Of a stretch of DNA of 46,519 bases, positions 25,593 to 33,551 are shown piece by piece. The DNA lies in NCBI GenBank assembly GCA_020073375.1, contig JAIQFG010000030.1, forward strand, positions 1 to 46,519. The letters run 5' to 3'. Origin of the DNA: Terriglobia bacterium (GTDB lineage: Bacteria > Acidobacteriota > Terriglobia > Acidiferrales > UBA7541). Position 1 is the first letter of the stretch, and each line of letters begins with the position of its first letter. Under the pieces are notes generated by a model that was not told the origin of the DNA, ran no database searches, and saw nothing but the letters and a program-made list of their open reading frames with translations. A program made the translations under genes and the position numbers.

Positions 25593-26264
25593 CTACGCGG
25601 TATTGCGGTCGACGGCCGGATGCCGGACATCGCTCCCGGCCACCATGTAGATGACGTCTTCGGCGACGTTGGTGGCGTGATCGGCGATGCGCTCAAGATT
25701 CTTGGCGACCAGGATCAACTCGAACGCGGGAAACACGACCGAGGAATCGCCCATCATGTAGCTGAGAAGCTCGCGGAAAATCTGGTCGCGCAGCTGGTCG
25801 ACCTGATCGTCGCGGGAAAGCACGGAGCGGGCGAGTTCAATGTCGCGGCGAACAAGGGAATCGAGGCTGTCTCGCATCATTTTTTCGGCCAGTTCGCCCA
25901 TGCGCGGTAGATCGACGTAAGGCTTGACGCGCGGGTGGCGCACGATGCGCGTGGCCGAATGCGCGATGTTCACGGCCTGGTCACCGATGCGTTCCAGATC
26001 GTTATTGATGCGCGCGATGGCCAGCACGAAGCGAAGATCGGCGGCCATCAATTGTTGCAGGGCCAGCAGCTGAACCACGCGGTCGTCGATTTCGATCTGC
26101 AGCTCGTTAATCGTGTTTTCTTCCCGCAGGACAGTTTGGGCAAGCGTTTCATCCGCGTCCAGCACGGAATGAACGGCCTGATGTACGGCGCGCTCGGCCA
26201 AGCTGCCCATCCAGAGCAGCCGCTCCTTCAATTCCTCCAGGGACCGTTCAAAATGGCGTTCCAT
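25593..26264 (-). CDS. phoU: Phosphate signalling protein PhoU
   Basis: 223 residues, two PhoU helical bundles with the paired motifs NDLERIGDQAVNIA and KNLERIADHATNVAED. PhoU links the PstSCAB transporter to PhoR and dampens the Pho response when phosphate is plentiful. The frame extends to a TTG at 26273, but GGAGAGGG directly abuts that TTG, so ATG 26264 with correct spacing is preferred. It is the last gene of the pst operon, 159 bases after pstB. A second phoU lies at 30425. Confidence 0.94.
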   Translation of the reverse strand: MERHFERSLEELKERLLWMGSLAERAVHQAVHSVLDADETLAQTVLREENTINELQIEIDDRVVQLLALQQLMAADLRFVLAIARINNDLERIGDQAVNIAHSATRIVRHPRVKPYVDLPRMGELAEKMMRDSLDSLVRRDIELARSVLSRDDQVDQLRDQIFRELLSYMMGDSSVVFPAFELILVAKNLERIADHATNVAEDVIYMVAGSDVRHPAVDRNTA

Positions 26265-26423
26265 TTCGTTCAACCCTCTCCGCGAACCGTTGCTGGCCTG
26301 CCCACGCTGAAAAATGAAATCGTCCAGGCCGCGTTTCTATTCAGTATGACGCGCTTCCCGCAAAAAAAGCGATGCAAAAAATCTATGAGCAGCTTCCGCC
26401 AGGGGCGCGGCTGCCCCGGAAAA

Positions 26424-27269
26424 TCATCCGAACCTGCCGGTGATGTACGCCTCGGTGCGCGGATCGCTGGGCGTTGTGAACATCGTTCCGGTCGGGGAGA
26501 ACTCGATCAGGTCCCCATTGAGCATAAACGCGGTGGAGTCGCTGACGCGCGCCGCCTGCTGCATGTTGTGCGTAACAATCACCAGGGTGCACGAGGGTTT
26601 CAGCTCGAACAGCAACTCCTCGATTTTTGCCGTATTCACCGGGTCCAGCGCCGAGCACGGCTCATCCAGCAGCAGCACTTCGGGATCGACCGCGAGCGCA
26701 CGGGCGATACACAGCCTCTGCTGCTGGCCGCCGGAAAGCGCGTAGGCGGATTTTTGCAGCTTGTCCTTCACTTCATCCCAAAGCGCCGCGCGGCGCAGGC
26801 TTTTTTCCACGGCGTCATCGAGCCGACCCTTATGACCGTTAATCCGCAAACCGTAGGCCACGTTTTCGTAGATGGACTTGGGAAACGGATTGGGCTTCTG
26901 AAAGACCATGCCCACCATGCGGCGCAACTTGGTCACATCAAGCGTAAGGATATTCACGCCGTCCAGCGTGATTTCCCCTTCCAGGCGCGTGTGACGCAAT
27001 GTCTCGTGCATGCGGTTCAGCGTCCGCAACAGCGTGGATTTGCCGCAACCAGAGGGGCCGATCATGGCCGTCACGCGATTGGTGGCCACGTCCATGGAGA
27101 CGTTGTGCAGGGCATGGTTCTTGCCGTAGTAGAAATTCAGCTTGGTGACTTTCATGCGCAGCGTGTTGGCGCCGGGTGTGGTCATGGCTGGGGTATGCGC
27201 CGTAATCTTAGCTGAAGAAGAGGCCGCCGCGGCCCCAGAATTCGCCATGAGTGGAAATGCGAAGTCCAT
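26424..27269 (-). CDS. pstB: Phosphate ABC transporter ATP-binding protein
   Basis: 281-residue ATPase of the Pst phosphate importer. Walker [10 protein letters not shown] (71-79), Q-loop [11 protein letters not shown], signature LSGGQQQR (178-185), Walker B VLLLDEP (198-204), and the H-loop THNMQQA. The first 38 residues, rich in Ala, Ser and Thr, extend beyond the usual PstB start. AGAGGA before the ATG, and only 2 bases from the pstA stop, imply coupling with pstA. Confidence 0.97.
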   Translation of the reverse strand: MDFAFPLMANSGAAAASSSAKITAHTPAMTTPGANTLRMKVTKLNFYYGKNHALHNVSMDVATNRVTAMIGPSGCGKSTLLRTLNRMHETLRHTRLEGEITLDGVNILTLDVTKLRRMVGMVFQKPNPFPKSIYENVAYGLRINGHKGRLDDAVEKSLRRAALWDEVKDKLQKSAYALSGGQQQRLCIARALAVDPEVLLLDEPCSALDPVNTAKIEELLFELKPSCTLVIVTHNMQQAARVSDSTAFMLNGDLIEFSPTGTMFTTPSDPRTEAYITGRFG

Positions 27270-27271
27270 CG

Positions 27272-28123
27272 TCAGGTCCTCTCATACGCTGACCCGCGCG
27301 TCAAAAACGCGCGAACCATGATATTCGTCAACAAAACTAATCCCAGCAGCACAAGCCCCGCAGCCCAGGCCTGCTGATGCCAGTCCTCGTAAGGGCCCGT
27401 TGCGTAAGTGTAAATCACCACCGGAAGCGACGATGTCGGCTGGTTCCAGCCGGGACTCCAGTAGCGATTGCCAAACGCGGTGAACAGCAGCGGGGCGGTC
27501 TCGCCCGCGACGCGGGCCAGGGCCAACAGAACGCCAGTCAGGATCCCGCGCGAAGCGGCCGGAAGCACCACGGTCGCGATCATTTTCCATTTGTTTGCGC
27601 CCAGGGCGAACGCGCCCTCGCGCAAGGCGCGAGGAACGTCCCGCAGAAAACTTTCCGTATTTCGCAGCACCGTGGGGATAACCATGATCCCCAGCGCAAA
27701 CCCACCGGCCAGAGTCGAAAAGTGATGCATGGGCATCACCACCAGCGCGTACGCAAAGATTCCGATGACGATCGACGGCACGCCGTTCAGCAAATCGGCC
27801 GTGTAGCGCACCAGAAACGGCACGGTGCGGCCGCCAAACTCGGCCAGGTACACACCGCCCAGCAATCCGATCGGAACCCCGATCAAAGCCGCGAGCAGCA
27901 GGAGTTTTAACGTGCCCAGGATGGCGTTGGCCATGCCGCCGCCGGGCTCGCCCACCGGAGCGGGAAGATGCGTGAAGAAGCTCCAGGAAAGATCCTTTCC
28001 GCCGTTCCACACCAGATACCCAAGAATGAAGAACAGGGCCGAAACCGTAAGCAGCGCGCACAATCCCGTCAGCGAAAGCATGAACGCGTTCAGGGATTTC
28101 CTCCACATCAGCCGCACGCTCAT
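27272..28123 (-). CDS. pstA: Phosphate ABC transporter permease PstA
   Basis: 283-residue inner-membrane subunit with about six transmembrane helices. The EAA loop reads [23 protein letters not shown]. It pairs with PstC to form the channel. Its ATG overlaps the pstC stop (ATGA), and its own stop is 2 bases before pstB. Confidence 0.96.
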   Translation of the reverse strand: MSVRLMWRKSLNAFMLSLTGLCALLTVSALFFILGYLVWNGGKDLSWSFFTHLPAPVGEPGGGMANAILGTLKLLLLAALIGVPIGLLGGVYLAEFGGRTVPFLVRYTADLLNGVPSIVIGIFAYALVVMPMHHFSTLAGGFALGIMVIPTVLRNTESFLRDVPRALREGAFALGANKWKMIATVVLPAASRGILTGVLLALARVAGETAPLLFTAFGNRYWSPGWNQPTSSLPVVIYTYATGPYEDWHQQAWAAGLVLLGLVLLTNIMVRAFLTRGSAYERT

Positions 28124-29109
28124 GAGGGGAGCACCCCGCTGCCGCGCGCCGTGGTCACCAGAATCAGCAGGCGCGCCAGGCCGTTGAGCACAAACGTCAG
28201 CAGAAACAGGACCAGGCCCAGTTCGATCAGCGCGCTCAGATACAAATTTCCGGTGGCCTCGGAAAATTCGTTGGCCAGGACGGCCGCGATGGAATATCCG
28301 GGAGAAAACAGGGACCCGGAAATGATGGGGTTATTGCCCACGACCATGGTGACGGCCATGGTCTCGCCGAGCGCCCGGGCGAGCGCGAGAAACACGGACC
28401 CGAAAATGCCGATGCGCGCCGCGGGCACCACCACCTTCCAGGTGGATTCCCACTTGGTTGCGCCCAGCGCCAGTGCGGCCTCGCGCTGGTCGCGCGGCAC
28501 GGCCAGCAAAACCTCGCGCGACACCGAAAGCACGAACGGCACAACCATGATGGCCAGGACGATGCCCGCCGTAAGAAATCCGATGCCGTATGCGGGGCCC
28601 TTAAACAACGGTAGGAACCCCAGGGTGCTTTTCAGCGCCGGCTGGATTGTTGTTCGCATCACCGGCACCAGCAAAAACACGCCCAGCAATCCGTAAATCA
28701 CGCTGGGCACAGCGGCCAGCAAGTCGCTGACAAAGGTGAGCGAGGAGGAAAGCTTCGGCGGCGCAAGCTCCGCCAGAAAAATGGCGGCCCCCACGCCCAG
28801 CGGCACTGCAATGACCAGCGCCACCGCGGACGTCACCAGCGTGCCGTAAATAAAGGGGAGCGCCCCAAAATCGCCGGCAACGGGATCCCATGTCTTGGTG
28901 ACAAAAAAGCTCCAGCCGAATTTTGCTCGCGACTCGGCTGAATGGGTCCAGAGCTGAAACACCAGCAGCACGGTGATCAACAGCAGGGTGGCCGCCGCGA
29001 TGAACGTGATCAGGTGCGCGATTTCATCCGCGCCGCGCAAGCGGCGCAGCAACGCCTGCGGACTCCAACCGAGTTCCGCAGGCGTCGCCGCATTTGGTGT
29101 AGTGGCCAT
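28120..29109 (-). CDS. pstC: Phosphate ABC transporter permease PstC
   Basis: 329-residue permease with about six to seven transmembrane helices and EAA loop REAALALGATKWESTWKVVVPAA. The frame extends upstream to a TTG at 29145, but ATG 29109 begins a better N-terminus (MATTPNAATPAEL). The initiating region has only a weak AAGGTC. It is separated from pstS by 67 bases holding a hairpin, and overlaps pstA. Confidence 0.95.
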   Translation of the reverse strand: MATTPNAATPAELGWSPQALLRRLRGADEIAHLITFIAAATLLLITVLLVFQLWTHSAESRAKFGWSFFVTKTWDPVAGDFGALPFIYGTLVTSAVALVIAVPLGVGAAIFLAELAPPKLSSSLTFVSDLLAAVPSVIYGLLGVFLLVPVMRTTIQPALKSTLGFLPLFKGPAYGIGFLTAGIVLAIMVVPFVLSVSREVLLAVPRDQREAALALGATKWESTWKVVVPAARIGIFGSVFLALARALGETMAVTMVVGNNPIISGSLFSPGYSIAAVLANEFSEATGNLYLSALIELGLVLFLLTFVLNGLARLLILVTTARGSGVLPS

Positions 29110-29168
29110 TGTTTGTGGTCGGACCTTACAGTCCGCGCGGTTCAATAAAGCAGACGGTCCTGACGATT

Positions 29169-29191
29169 GCGAAGACTTACTGAATCTTCGC
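29169..29191 (-). other. Hairpin spanning the pstS stop codon
   Basis: GCGAAGA (29185-29191 complement) and TCTTCGC (29169-29175 complement) form a 7-bp stem around the pstS TAA. There is no T-run. Such a structure could stabilise pstS mRNA and keep the binding protein in excess over the membrane subunits. Confidence 0.45.
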
Positions 29192-30205
29192 GATCGCCTT
29201 CATTTCCTTGGCTACGACTTCCTTCGGGAGCTTGGCATACGCCAGAGCTTCGCAGGACGCCTGCCCGTCCGTCATCATCCACTTCAGGAAGTCCTTCACC
29301 ACATCGCGCTTGGTCGCGTCCGAAAACTTCTCCGGAATCAGCAGCCAAGTAAAGCTGGCGATCGGGTAAGCCGCCTTATTGTCCGGGGGATTGGTGATAG
29401 AAACGCGGAAATCGTCCGGCATGGCCTTTGCAGCGGCCGCAGCGGCAGCCGAGACGCCGGCGAGATCGGCCTTCACGAACATACCAGCCGCATTCTTTAC
29501 TTTTCCGTAGGGCATGTGGTTTTGAATCGCGTAAATCAGCTCGATGTAGCCGATCGCACCTGGAGTTTGCTGAACCAGGGCGGACACGCCTTCATTGCCT
29601 TTCCCGCCCAGTCCGACCGGCCAGTTCACCGAGGTTGCCTTGCCGACCTTGGTCTGCCATTCAGGACTCACCTTGGAAAGATAGTCGGTCCAGATGTAGG
29701 TTGTGCCGCTGCCGTCGGAGCGGTGCACCACGACGATGTCATCGCCCGGCAATTTTACGCCCGGGTTGACCGAAGCGATGGCCGGATCGTTCCATTTCGT
29801 GATCTTGCCGAGGAAAATGCCGGACAAGGCTTCCGGCGTGAAATTCAAATCGCCGCCAACGCCCTGGACATTGTAGCTGGGGATGGCCGCGCCCAAAACC
29901 GTGGGGAAGTGGAGGATCGGCACACTGGCTTGCTTCAACTGGTCGTCATTCATCGGCCCATCGGAGGCGCCGAAATCAACGGTTTTGTCGAGCAATTGGC
30001 GGATGCCGCCGCCGGATCCAATGGATTGATAATTAATCTGAACATTGGGGTGGGCTTGATGATATTGATCGAACCATTTCGAGTAAATCGGGTACGGGAA
30101 GGTCGCGCCCGCCGCATTCAGCAGAACTTGTCCGCCTTCAGCGACAGCCACCGTTCCCAGCGCAAGCAAAATAACAAGAACGGCAAATACTTTTGCGATT
30201 CGCAT
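29177..30205 (-). CDS. pstS: Phosphate-binding protein PstS
   Basis: 342 residues. Signal peptide (1-22, ending AVA), then the periplasmic phosphate-binding fold with AAGATFPYPIYSKW, GSGGGIRQLLD, DFGASDGPM and VHRSDGSGTTYIWTDYL, which contain the phosphate ligands Thr, Ser, Asp and Arg of the family. AGGAGAG precedes the ATG. It is the first gene of pstSCAB-phoU, with a Pho-box-like repeat and a -10 element just upstream. Confidence 0.97.
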   Translation of the reverse strand: MRIAKVFAVLVILLALGTVAVAEGGQVLLNAAGATFPYPIYSKWFDQYHQAHPNVQINYQSIGSGGGIRQLLDKTVDFGASDGPMNDDQLKQASVPILHFPTVLGAAIPSYNVQGVGGDLNFTPEALSGIFLGKITKWNDPAIASVNPGVKLPGDDIVVVHRSDGSGTTYIWTDYLSKVSPEWQTKVGKATSVNWPVGLGGKGNEGVSALVQQTPGAIGYIELIYAIQNHMPYGKVKNAAGMFVKADLAGVSAAAAAAAKAMPDDFRVSITNPPDNKAAYPIASFTWLLIPEKFSDATKRDVVKDFLKWMMTDGQASCEALAYAKLPKEVVAKEMKAIAKIQ

Positions 30206-30230
30206 TGTCTCTCCTGAAGTTTCGATGTGG

Positions 30231-30264
30231 ATTCTGACTCTTAATTGTTACAGCCGTGTTACAA
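30231..30264 (-). promoter_or_regulatory. Pho-box promoter of pstS
   Basis: Minus strand: TTGTAAC-ACGG-CTGTAAC (30264 to 30247), two 7-mers with an 11-bp period, the geometry of E. coli Pho boxes. Exactly 10 bp downstream is CAGAAT (30236 to 30231), the place expected for the -10 element of a PhoB-activated promoter. The ATG of pstS is 25 bases further on. Confidence 0.75.
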
Positions 30265-30424
30265 GGCAGTGATTCGGGCATAAAACCCCGGAAAACTCTT
30301 TAACCACTTCATTTTCTGTTCGTTGACATAAAAAGGAGGAAGGGCCGGCACCAGGGGAGCGCCGGCCCGGGGTGGGGTTGCAACACGAAGGTCGTCGTCG
30401 GGCAGGCAGAATTCACCGCGCCGC

Positions 30425-31147
30425 TCAGGCTCTTTTTTCCGGATAATTGACTTCATCCACGTTGAGCCGCGCGCGCCCGTGCCGCACGTCCAAACCACGC
30501 ACCCAGAAAATAATGTCTTCGGCAATATTGGTCGCGTGATCCGCGATGCGCTCCAGGTAGCGCGTGGCCAGCACAAATTGCATGTGCGGCGCCACCTGCG
30601 ACGGCTCCGCGGTCATTCCCGCGAGCAAGTGTTCAAAGATCTGGTCGCGGTAACGGTCCACGACATCATCGGATTCGAGGACTTCGCTGGCCAGCACCAC
30701 GTTGCGGAAAATCAGCGCGCCGAGGCTGCGGCCGAGCATTCCGCGAACCGCGCCGGCCATGGGTTCCAGGTCTCGCGGCATTTCGGCCACTTTCATTCCC
30801 GCCAGGGAAATCACGCGTTCGGAGATATTCACGGCCAGGTCGCCGATCCGCTCCAGGTCGTTGGCGATTTTCTGCGTCGCAACGACGCGGCGGATTTCCT
30901 CGTCGTCGAGCAGGCCGGTGCGCAACATGCGCACCGCGTGGTCGTCGATCAATATTTCCATCTCGTTGACGCGCGGCTCCACCAGGAACACCTTGCTGGA
31001 AAGGGCATTGGCCGCTTCCAGGTTGGGCCGCAACAGCGCATCGAGCGCGATTTCCACGCTGCTCTCGACCGTGCGGGCCATGGAAATCAGGTAGTTGGCC
31101 AGCACATCCTGGTAAATCGTTTGTACGCTTGAAGCCGGACTCGCCAT
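30425..31147 (-). CDS. Second PhoU-family protein
   Basis: 240 residues with two PhoU bundles (NDLERIGDLAVNIS and RYLERIADHATNIAED). It is clearly different in sequence from the phoU at 25593 and has a longer N-terminus (MASPASSVQTIYQDVL). GGAGAC precedes the ATG. It sits upstream of pstS, separated by about 220 bases with a Pho box, so it has its own promoter (three 11-bp-phased repeats at 31198). It may tune PhoR under other conditions or act on another partner; paralogous PhoU proteins are known to differ in role. Confidence 0.93.
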   Translation of the reverse strand: MASPASSVQTIYQDVLANYLISMARTVESSVEIALDALLRPNLEAANALSSKVFLVEPRVNEMEILIDDHAVRMLRTGLLDDEEIRRVVATQKIANDLERIGDLAVNISERVISLAGMKVAEMPRDLEPMAGAVRGMLGRSLGALIFRNVVLASEVLESDDVVDRYRDQIFEHLLAGMTAEPSQVAPHMQFVLATRYLERIADHATNIAEDIIFWVRGLDVRHGRARLNVDEVNYPEKRA

Positions 31148-31197
31148 GTCTCCGCCTTGGGCCGGGACTCCCTTGCCCGACGGATGTTATTTGGGCT

Positions 31198-31226
31198 ATG
31201 TGAAAATGATGTGAAGCAGGGGTGAA
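31198..31226 (-). promoter_or_regulatory. Triple 11-bp-phased direct repeat upstream of phoU2
   Basis: Minus strand: TTCACCC-CTGC-TTCACAT-CATT-TTCACAT. Three 7-mers with 4-bp spacers give exact 11-bp phasing on one helix face, as for PhoB dimers bound in tandem. A possible -10, TAACAT (31189 to 31184), follows 8 bp later. The phoU2 ATG is 51 bases downstream. Confidence 0.65.
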
Positions 31227-31266
31227 TATCCAGAGACTCGCAGGATGCAAGTTTTGGCTGACTTTC

Positions 31267-31305
31267 GTAGGCCAGGCATCCGCCTGTGGCGGATGCCTGG
31301 CCTAC
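31267..31305. repeat. Perfect 18-bp palindrome
   Basis: GTAGGCCAGGCATCCGCC, loop TGT, then its exact reverse complement. It begins with GTAGG and ends CCTAC like the repeats at 17053 and 20436, with a different core. It lies between the divergent phoU2 and the gene at 31435. Confidence 0.85.
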
Positions 31306-31434
31306 CAAAACCGATTTCGAACGAGACTTGAGCTATTACTTGAGATTTTCCGGTAGGTTTTCCGCGCGACCGGAGGTGTATACTCCCCGCCAAAGCCGAC
31401 TTCACGGACAAAGCCGAATGATGGAGGGTGGGAA

Positions 31435-32217
31435 ATGCAAAATCCTTCGCGGTGTGTTCTTCTTGGGCTCGTACTCGCCGGGTGTTGTTGCTCAAGTGCC
31501 TTCGCGCAAACCGCAAAGCCGGCGGCGCCGGCAAAGCCCGCAAGTTCCAGCAAGACGGGCGATTTGTCGGGTGTGTGGATGCGGGACGCTCCTCCGGCGA
31601 ACGCGCTGCAATACTGGATCTACGAGCTGAATCGGGAGGAGCCACCCATGACGGCCTGGGGCGAGGCGCAATTCAAGGCGGCCAAATCTTCCTTTGGCGC
31701 GCACATGTATCCGCTGGAGGAAACCAACGATCCGGTGTTGCGGGGCTGTTTTCCCCCTGGCGTGCCGCGCGTTTACATGCATCCCTTCCCCTTTCAATTT
31801 ATTCAAACGCGCAACGAAGTCGTGATGCTCTTCGAGGTCGATTCCCTGCGGCGCGAAATTTATACCGATGGGAAACCGCATGACGAAAGCCTGCTTCCGT
31901 TGTGGATGGGAGATTCCATCGGGCATTGGGAGGGAGAAACGCTGGTCGTGGACACCGTGAATTTCAATGACAAGACCTGGCTGGACCGGGTCGGCCACCC
32001 GCACAGCGACCAGTTGCACGTGATCGAGCGCTTCCAGCGGACGGCACACGATCACCTGGTGGACGACATTACCATCGACGATCCCAAGGCCTACACAAAA
32101 CCGTGGACGGCGCGCCTGGAATTCAAGCTGCAGCCCTGGAAGCTGACCGAACAGTTTTGCGAGGATGGTGAGAACTTCGTGGGGCTTGAAAAGAAGGAAG
32201 CGTCGCCGGAAAAGTAG
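31435..32217 (+). CDS. Secreted or lipid-anchored protein of unknown function
   Basis: 260 residues. The hydrophobic N-terminus contains a lipobox-like LAGC (Cys17) but also an AFAQ signal-peptidase site, so either a lipoprotein or a soluble secreted protein is possible. The mature part begins with a Pro/Ala-rich linker, then GDLSGVWMRD, MYPLEETNDPVLRGCFPPG, GHWEGETLVVDTVNFNDKTWLD and DITIDDPKAYTKPW. I recognise the style as a family common in Acidobacteriota, without known activity. The strong site GGAGGGTGGG precedes the ATG. Followed by a DUF6152-type gene. Confidence 0.75.
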   Translation: MQNPSRCVLLGLVLAGCCCSSAFAQTAKPAAPAKPASSSKTGDLSGVWMRDAPPANALQYWIYELNREEPPMTAWGEAQFKAAKSSFGAHMYPLEETNDPVLRGCFPPGVPRVYMHPFPFQFIQTRNEVVMLFEVDSLRREIYTDGKPHDESLLPLWMGDSIGHWEGETLVVDTVNFNDKTWLDRVGHPHSDQLHVIERFQRTAHDHLVDDITIDDPKAYTKPWTARLEFKLQPWKLTEQFCEDGENFVGLEKKEASPEK

Positions 32218-32371
32218 AAGCAGAAGCGATCGCGCGGGCCGCGCGTTGGCGCCGAATTCGGCGTTGACATCGTTCGAGCCGCGGTGGATATTTCGAGTAA
32301 CTCGCTTTCCCGGCCCGGCATTAGAATCGTCAAGCTCCTTGGTTCTGATCGGTGCTTTCAGGAGGATCGGA

Positions 32372-32749
32372 ATGAAAAAGTTTGCGCTTTTTCCGGCCAC
32401 CATGTTTTGCCTTGTTCTGATGTCCACCCCGCTGTGGGCGCATCATGGAGAGGCCAACTACGATACGGAGAAAACCGTGTCGGTCAAGGGAACCGTGACG
32501 CAATTCGAGTTCGTGAACCCCCACGTACAAATCACGATGGCCGTGAAAAACGAGAAGGGCGAAACCGAAACGTGGACAAGCGAGGCCCGGAGCCCGGCCA
32601 TGCTGTCCCGATACGGCGATTGGAACAGGAACACGATCAAGGTCGGCGACGTGATCACGTGCTATGGCCATCGAACCAAGAACGGAACGTTCTTCCTGCG
32701 CCTGCAAAAAATCGTGAAGGCGGACGGGAAAGAGCTGCCGAATTTATGA
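32372..32749 (+). CDS. DUF6152-like secreted protein
   Basis: 125 residues with a signal peptide (1-23, ending LWA) and a mature start of HHGEANYDTEKTVSVKGTVTQFEFVNPHVQI. The remainder is a small OB-like beta domain (VGDVITCYGHRTKNGTFFL). This matches the DUF6152 pattern (HH at the mature N-terminus, NPH motif); function unknown. GGAGGA is 5 bases before the ATG at 32372. The His-His at the new N-terminus may bind metal. It often accompanies the preceding kind of gene, as far as I recall. Confidence 0.82.
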   Translation: MKKFALFPATMFCLVLMSTPLWAHHGEANYDTEKTVSVKGTVTQFEFVNPHVQITMAVKNEKGETETWTSEARSPAMLSRYGDWNRNTIKVGDVITCYGHRTKNGTFFLRLQKIVKADGKELPNL

Positions 32750-32836
32750 AGGCGCGACCTGTTGTCAAGTTTTCTCACGAGGATGTCTGGCGGGTTTTGC
32801 TATTCAATCCTCGACAATTCACACACAAGCACCGGA

Positions 32837-33244
32837 TCATGCGGCGAATGGATTCCGAATCGTGAGTTGCCCTTCGATTGTCCTGCCATCCTGAAAATCC
32901 TCGGAATAAAGAGTCGCGCATCCTGCTTCGAGCGCGGCGGCTACGACCAGCGCGTCGTAGATGTTGTAGCCGTATTTTTCGGCAATTTTTAGGGCGGCCA
33001 CGTGCAATTCGATTGTGATGGGAAGCGGCGCGGAACAGAGCACGCGGAACGCGTCCAGCGCCTCCTTCACGTCGCTCCATGGCATGTGGATTTTTCGCCG
33101 GGCGACGGACGCAAATTCGTTCAAAACTTGCACACTGAGGACACCTCCCGATGCGAGGACTTCCTCGGCTTGCGCGCTGCGGGGATCGTCCTGCGCCAGG
33201 GCGTAGACCAGGACATTCGTGTCGAAGAAAGCCTTACCCGGCAT
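32837..33244 (-). CDS. PIN-domain toxin (VapC family)
   Basis: 135-residue predicted ribonuclease toxin. All four PIN acids are present: Asp8 (FFDTNVLVYA), Glu43 (LNEFA), Asp97 (IYDALVVAAAL) and Asp116 (YSEDFQDG). The frame runs upstream to 33400, but ATG 33244 fits the family and has GAGGAGG in front. It overlaps the antitoxin gene by 11 bases. It forms the second toxin-antitoxin module of the window, inserted between phoBR and the phoU2-pst genes. Confidence 0.92.
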   Translation of the reverse strand: MPGKAFFDTNVLVYALAQDDPRSAQAEEVLASGGVLSVQVLNEFASVARRKIHMPWSDVKEALDAFRVLCSAPLPITIELHVAALKIAEKYGYNIYDALVVAAALEAGCATLYSEDFQDGRTIEGQLTIRNPFAA

Positions 33245-33464
33245 TGGCCTCCTCCCGGTCGAAGACAAATCCGGGAGGCAACGGGCGCCGGAGTTTTCGC
33301 AGGCTGGCGAGGGCTCGATGCTTGCCTGGGTCGCGGCGTAGTTCAAAAGTCCTGGAGCCCGCGATGCGAATCTCAATCTGGTCGCCTTCCTTGAGGCCAA
33401 GCGCCTCGACCACGGCCGAGGGCAGGCGAACCGCCAGACTGTTTCCCCACTTGGATACTCGCAC
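33234..33464 (-). CDS. AbrB/SpoVT-family antitoxin (VapB/MazE-like)
   Basis: 76 residues. The swapped-hairpin fold appears as VRVSKWGNSLAVRLPSAVVEALGLKEGDQIEI, followed by a basic toxin-binding tail (RRDPGKHRALASLRKLRRP). GTG 33464 has AAGGAGG just upstream. The ATG at 33485 lies inside the operator palindrome and is less likely. It overlaps the toxin gene. Confidence 0.9.
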   Translation of the reverse strand: MRVSKWGNSLAVRLPSAVVEALGLKEGDQIEIRIAGSRTFELRRDPGKHRALASLRKLRRPLPPGFVFDREEANAG

Positions 33465-33476
33465 TTCGCCCTCCTT

Positions 33477-33499
33477 GATATACATCCTAATTGTATATC
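33477..33499. promoter_or_regulatory. Operator palindrome of the AbrB/VapC module
   Basis: GATATAC-N9-GTATATC, a perfect 7-bp inverted repeat starting 13 bases before the antitoxin GTG. On the minus strand it contains TACAAT, a likely -10, so the bound antitoxin would block its own promoter. Confidence 0.65.
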
Positions 33500-33551
33500 T
33501 TACGGTGGGAAATCGCAACGATCGAGGGCCGGGCTCGTTCCGGGGAATACC

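Noticed and set aside
25935..27215. 426-codon plus-strand open frame across phoU and pstB
   Set aside because: It is antisense to two clear genes, and its residues show no family motif. Long antisense frames are expected at this GC content.
28973..30217. 414-codon plus-strand open frame across pstC and pstS
   Set aside because: Antisense shadow of pstS and the start of pstC, with no recognisable domain.
32837..33464. Toxin-antitoxin pair as sign of a larger mobile island
   Set aside because: No integrase, att-like repeats or composition break around it; surrounding genes are chromosomal regulators.
33465..33485. ATG 33485 as antitoxin start
   Set aside because: It lies in the operator palindrome with no ribosome site, whereas GTG 33464 has AAGGAGG in front and gives the family N-terminus.
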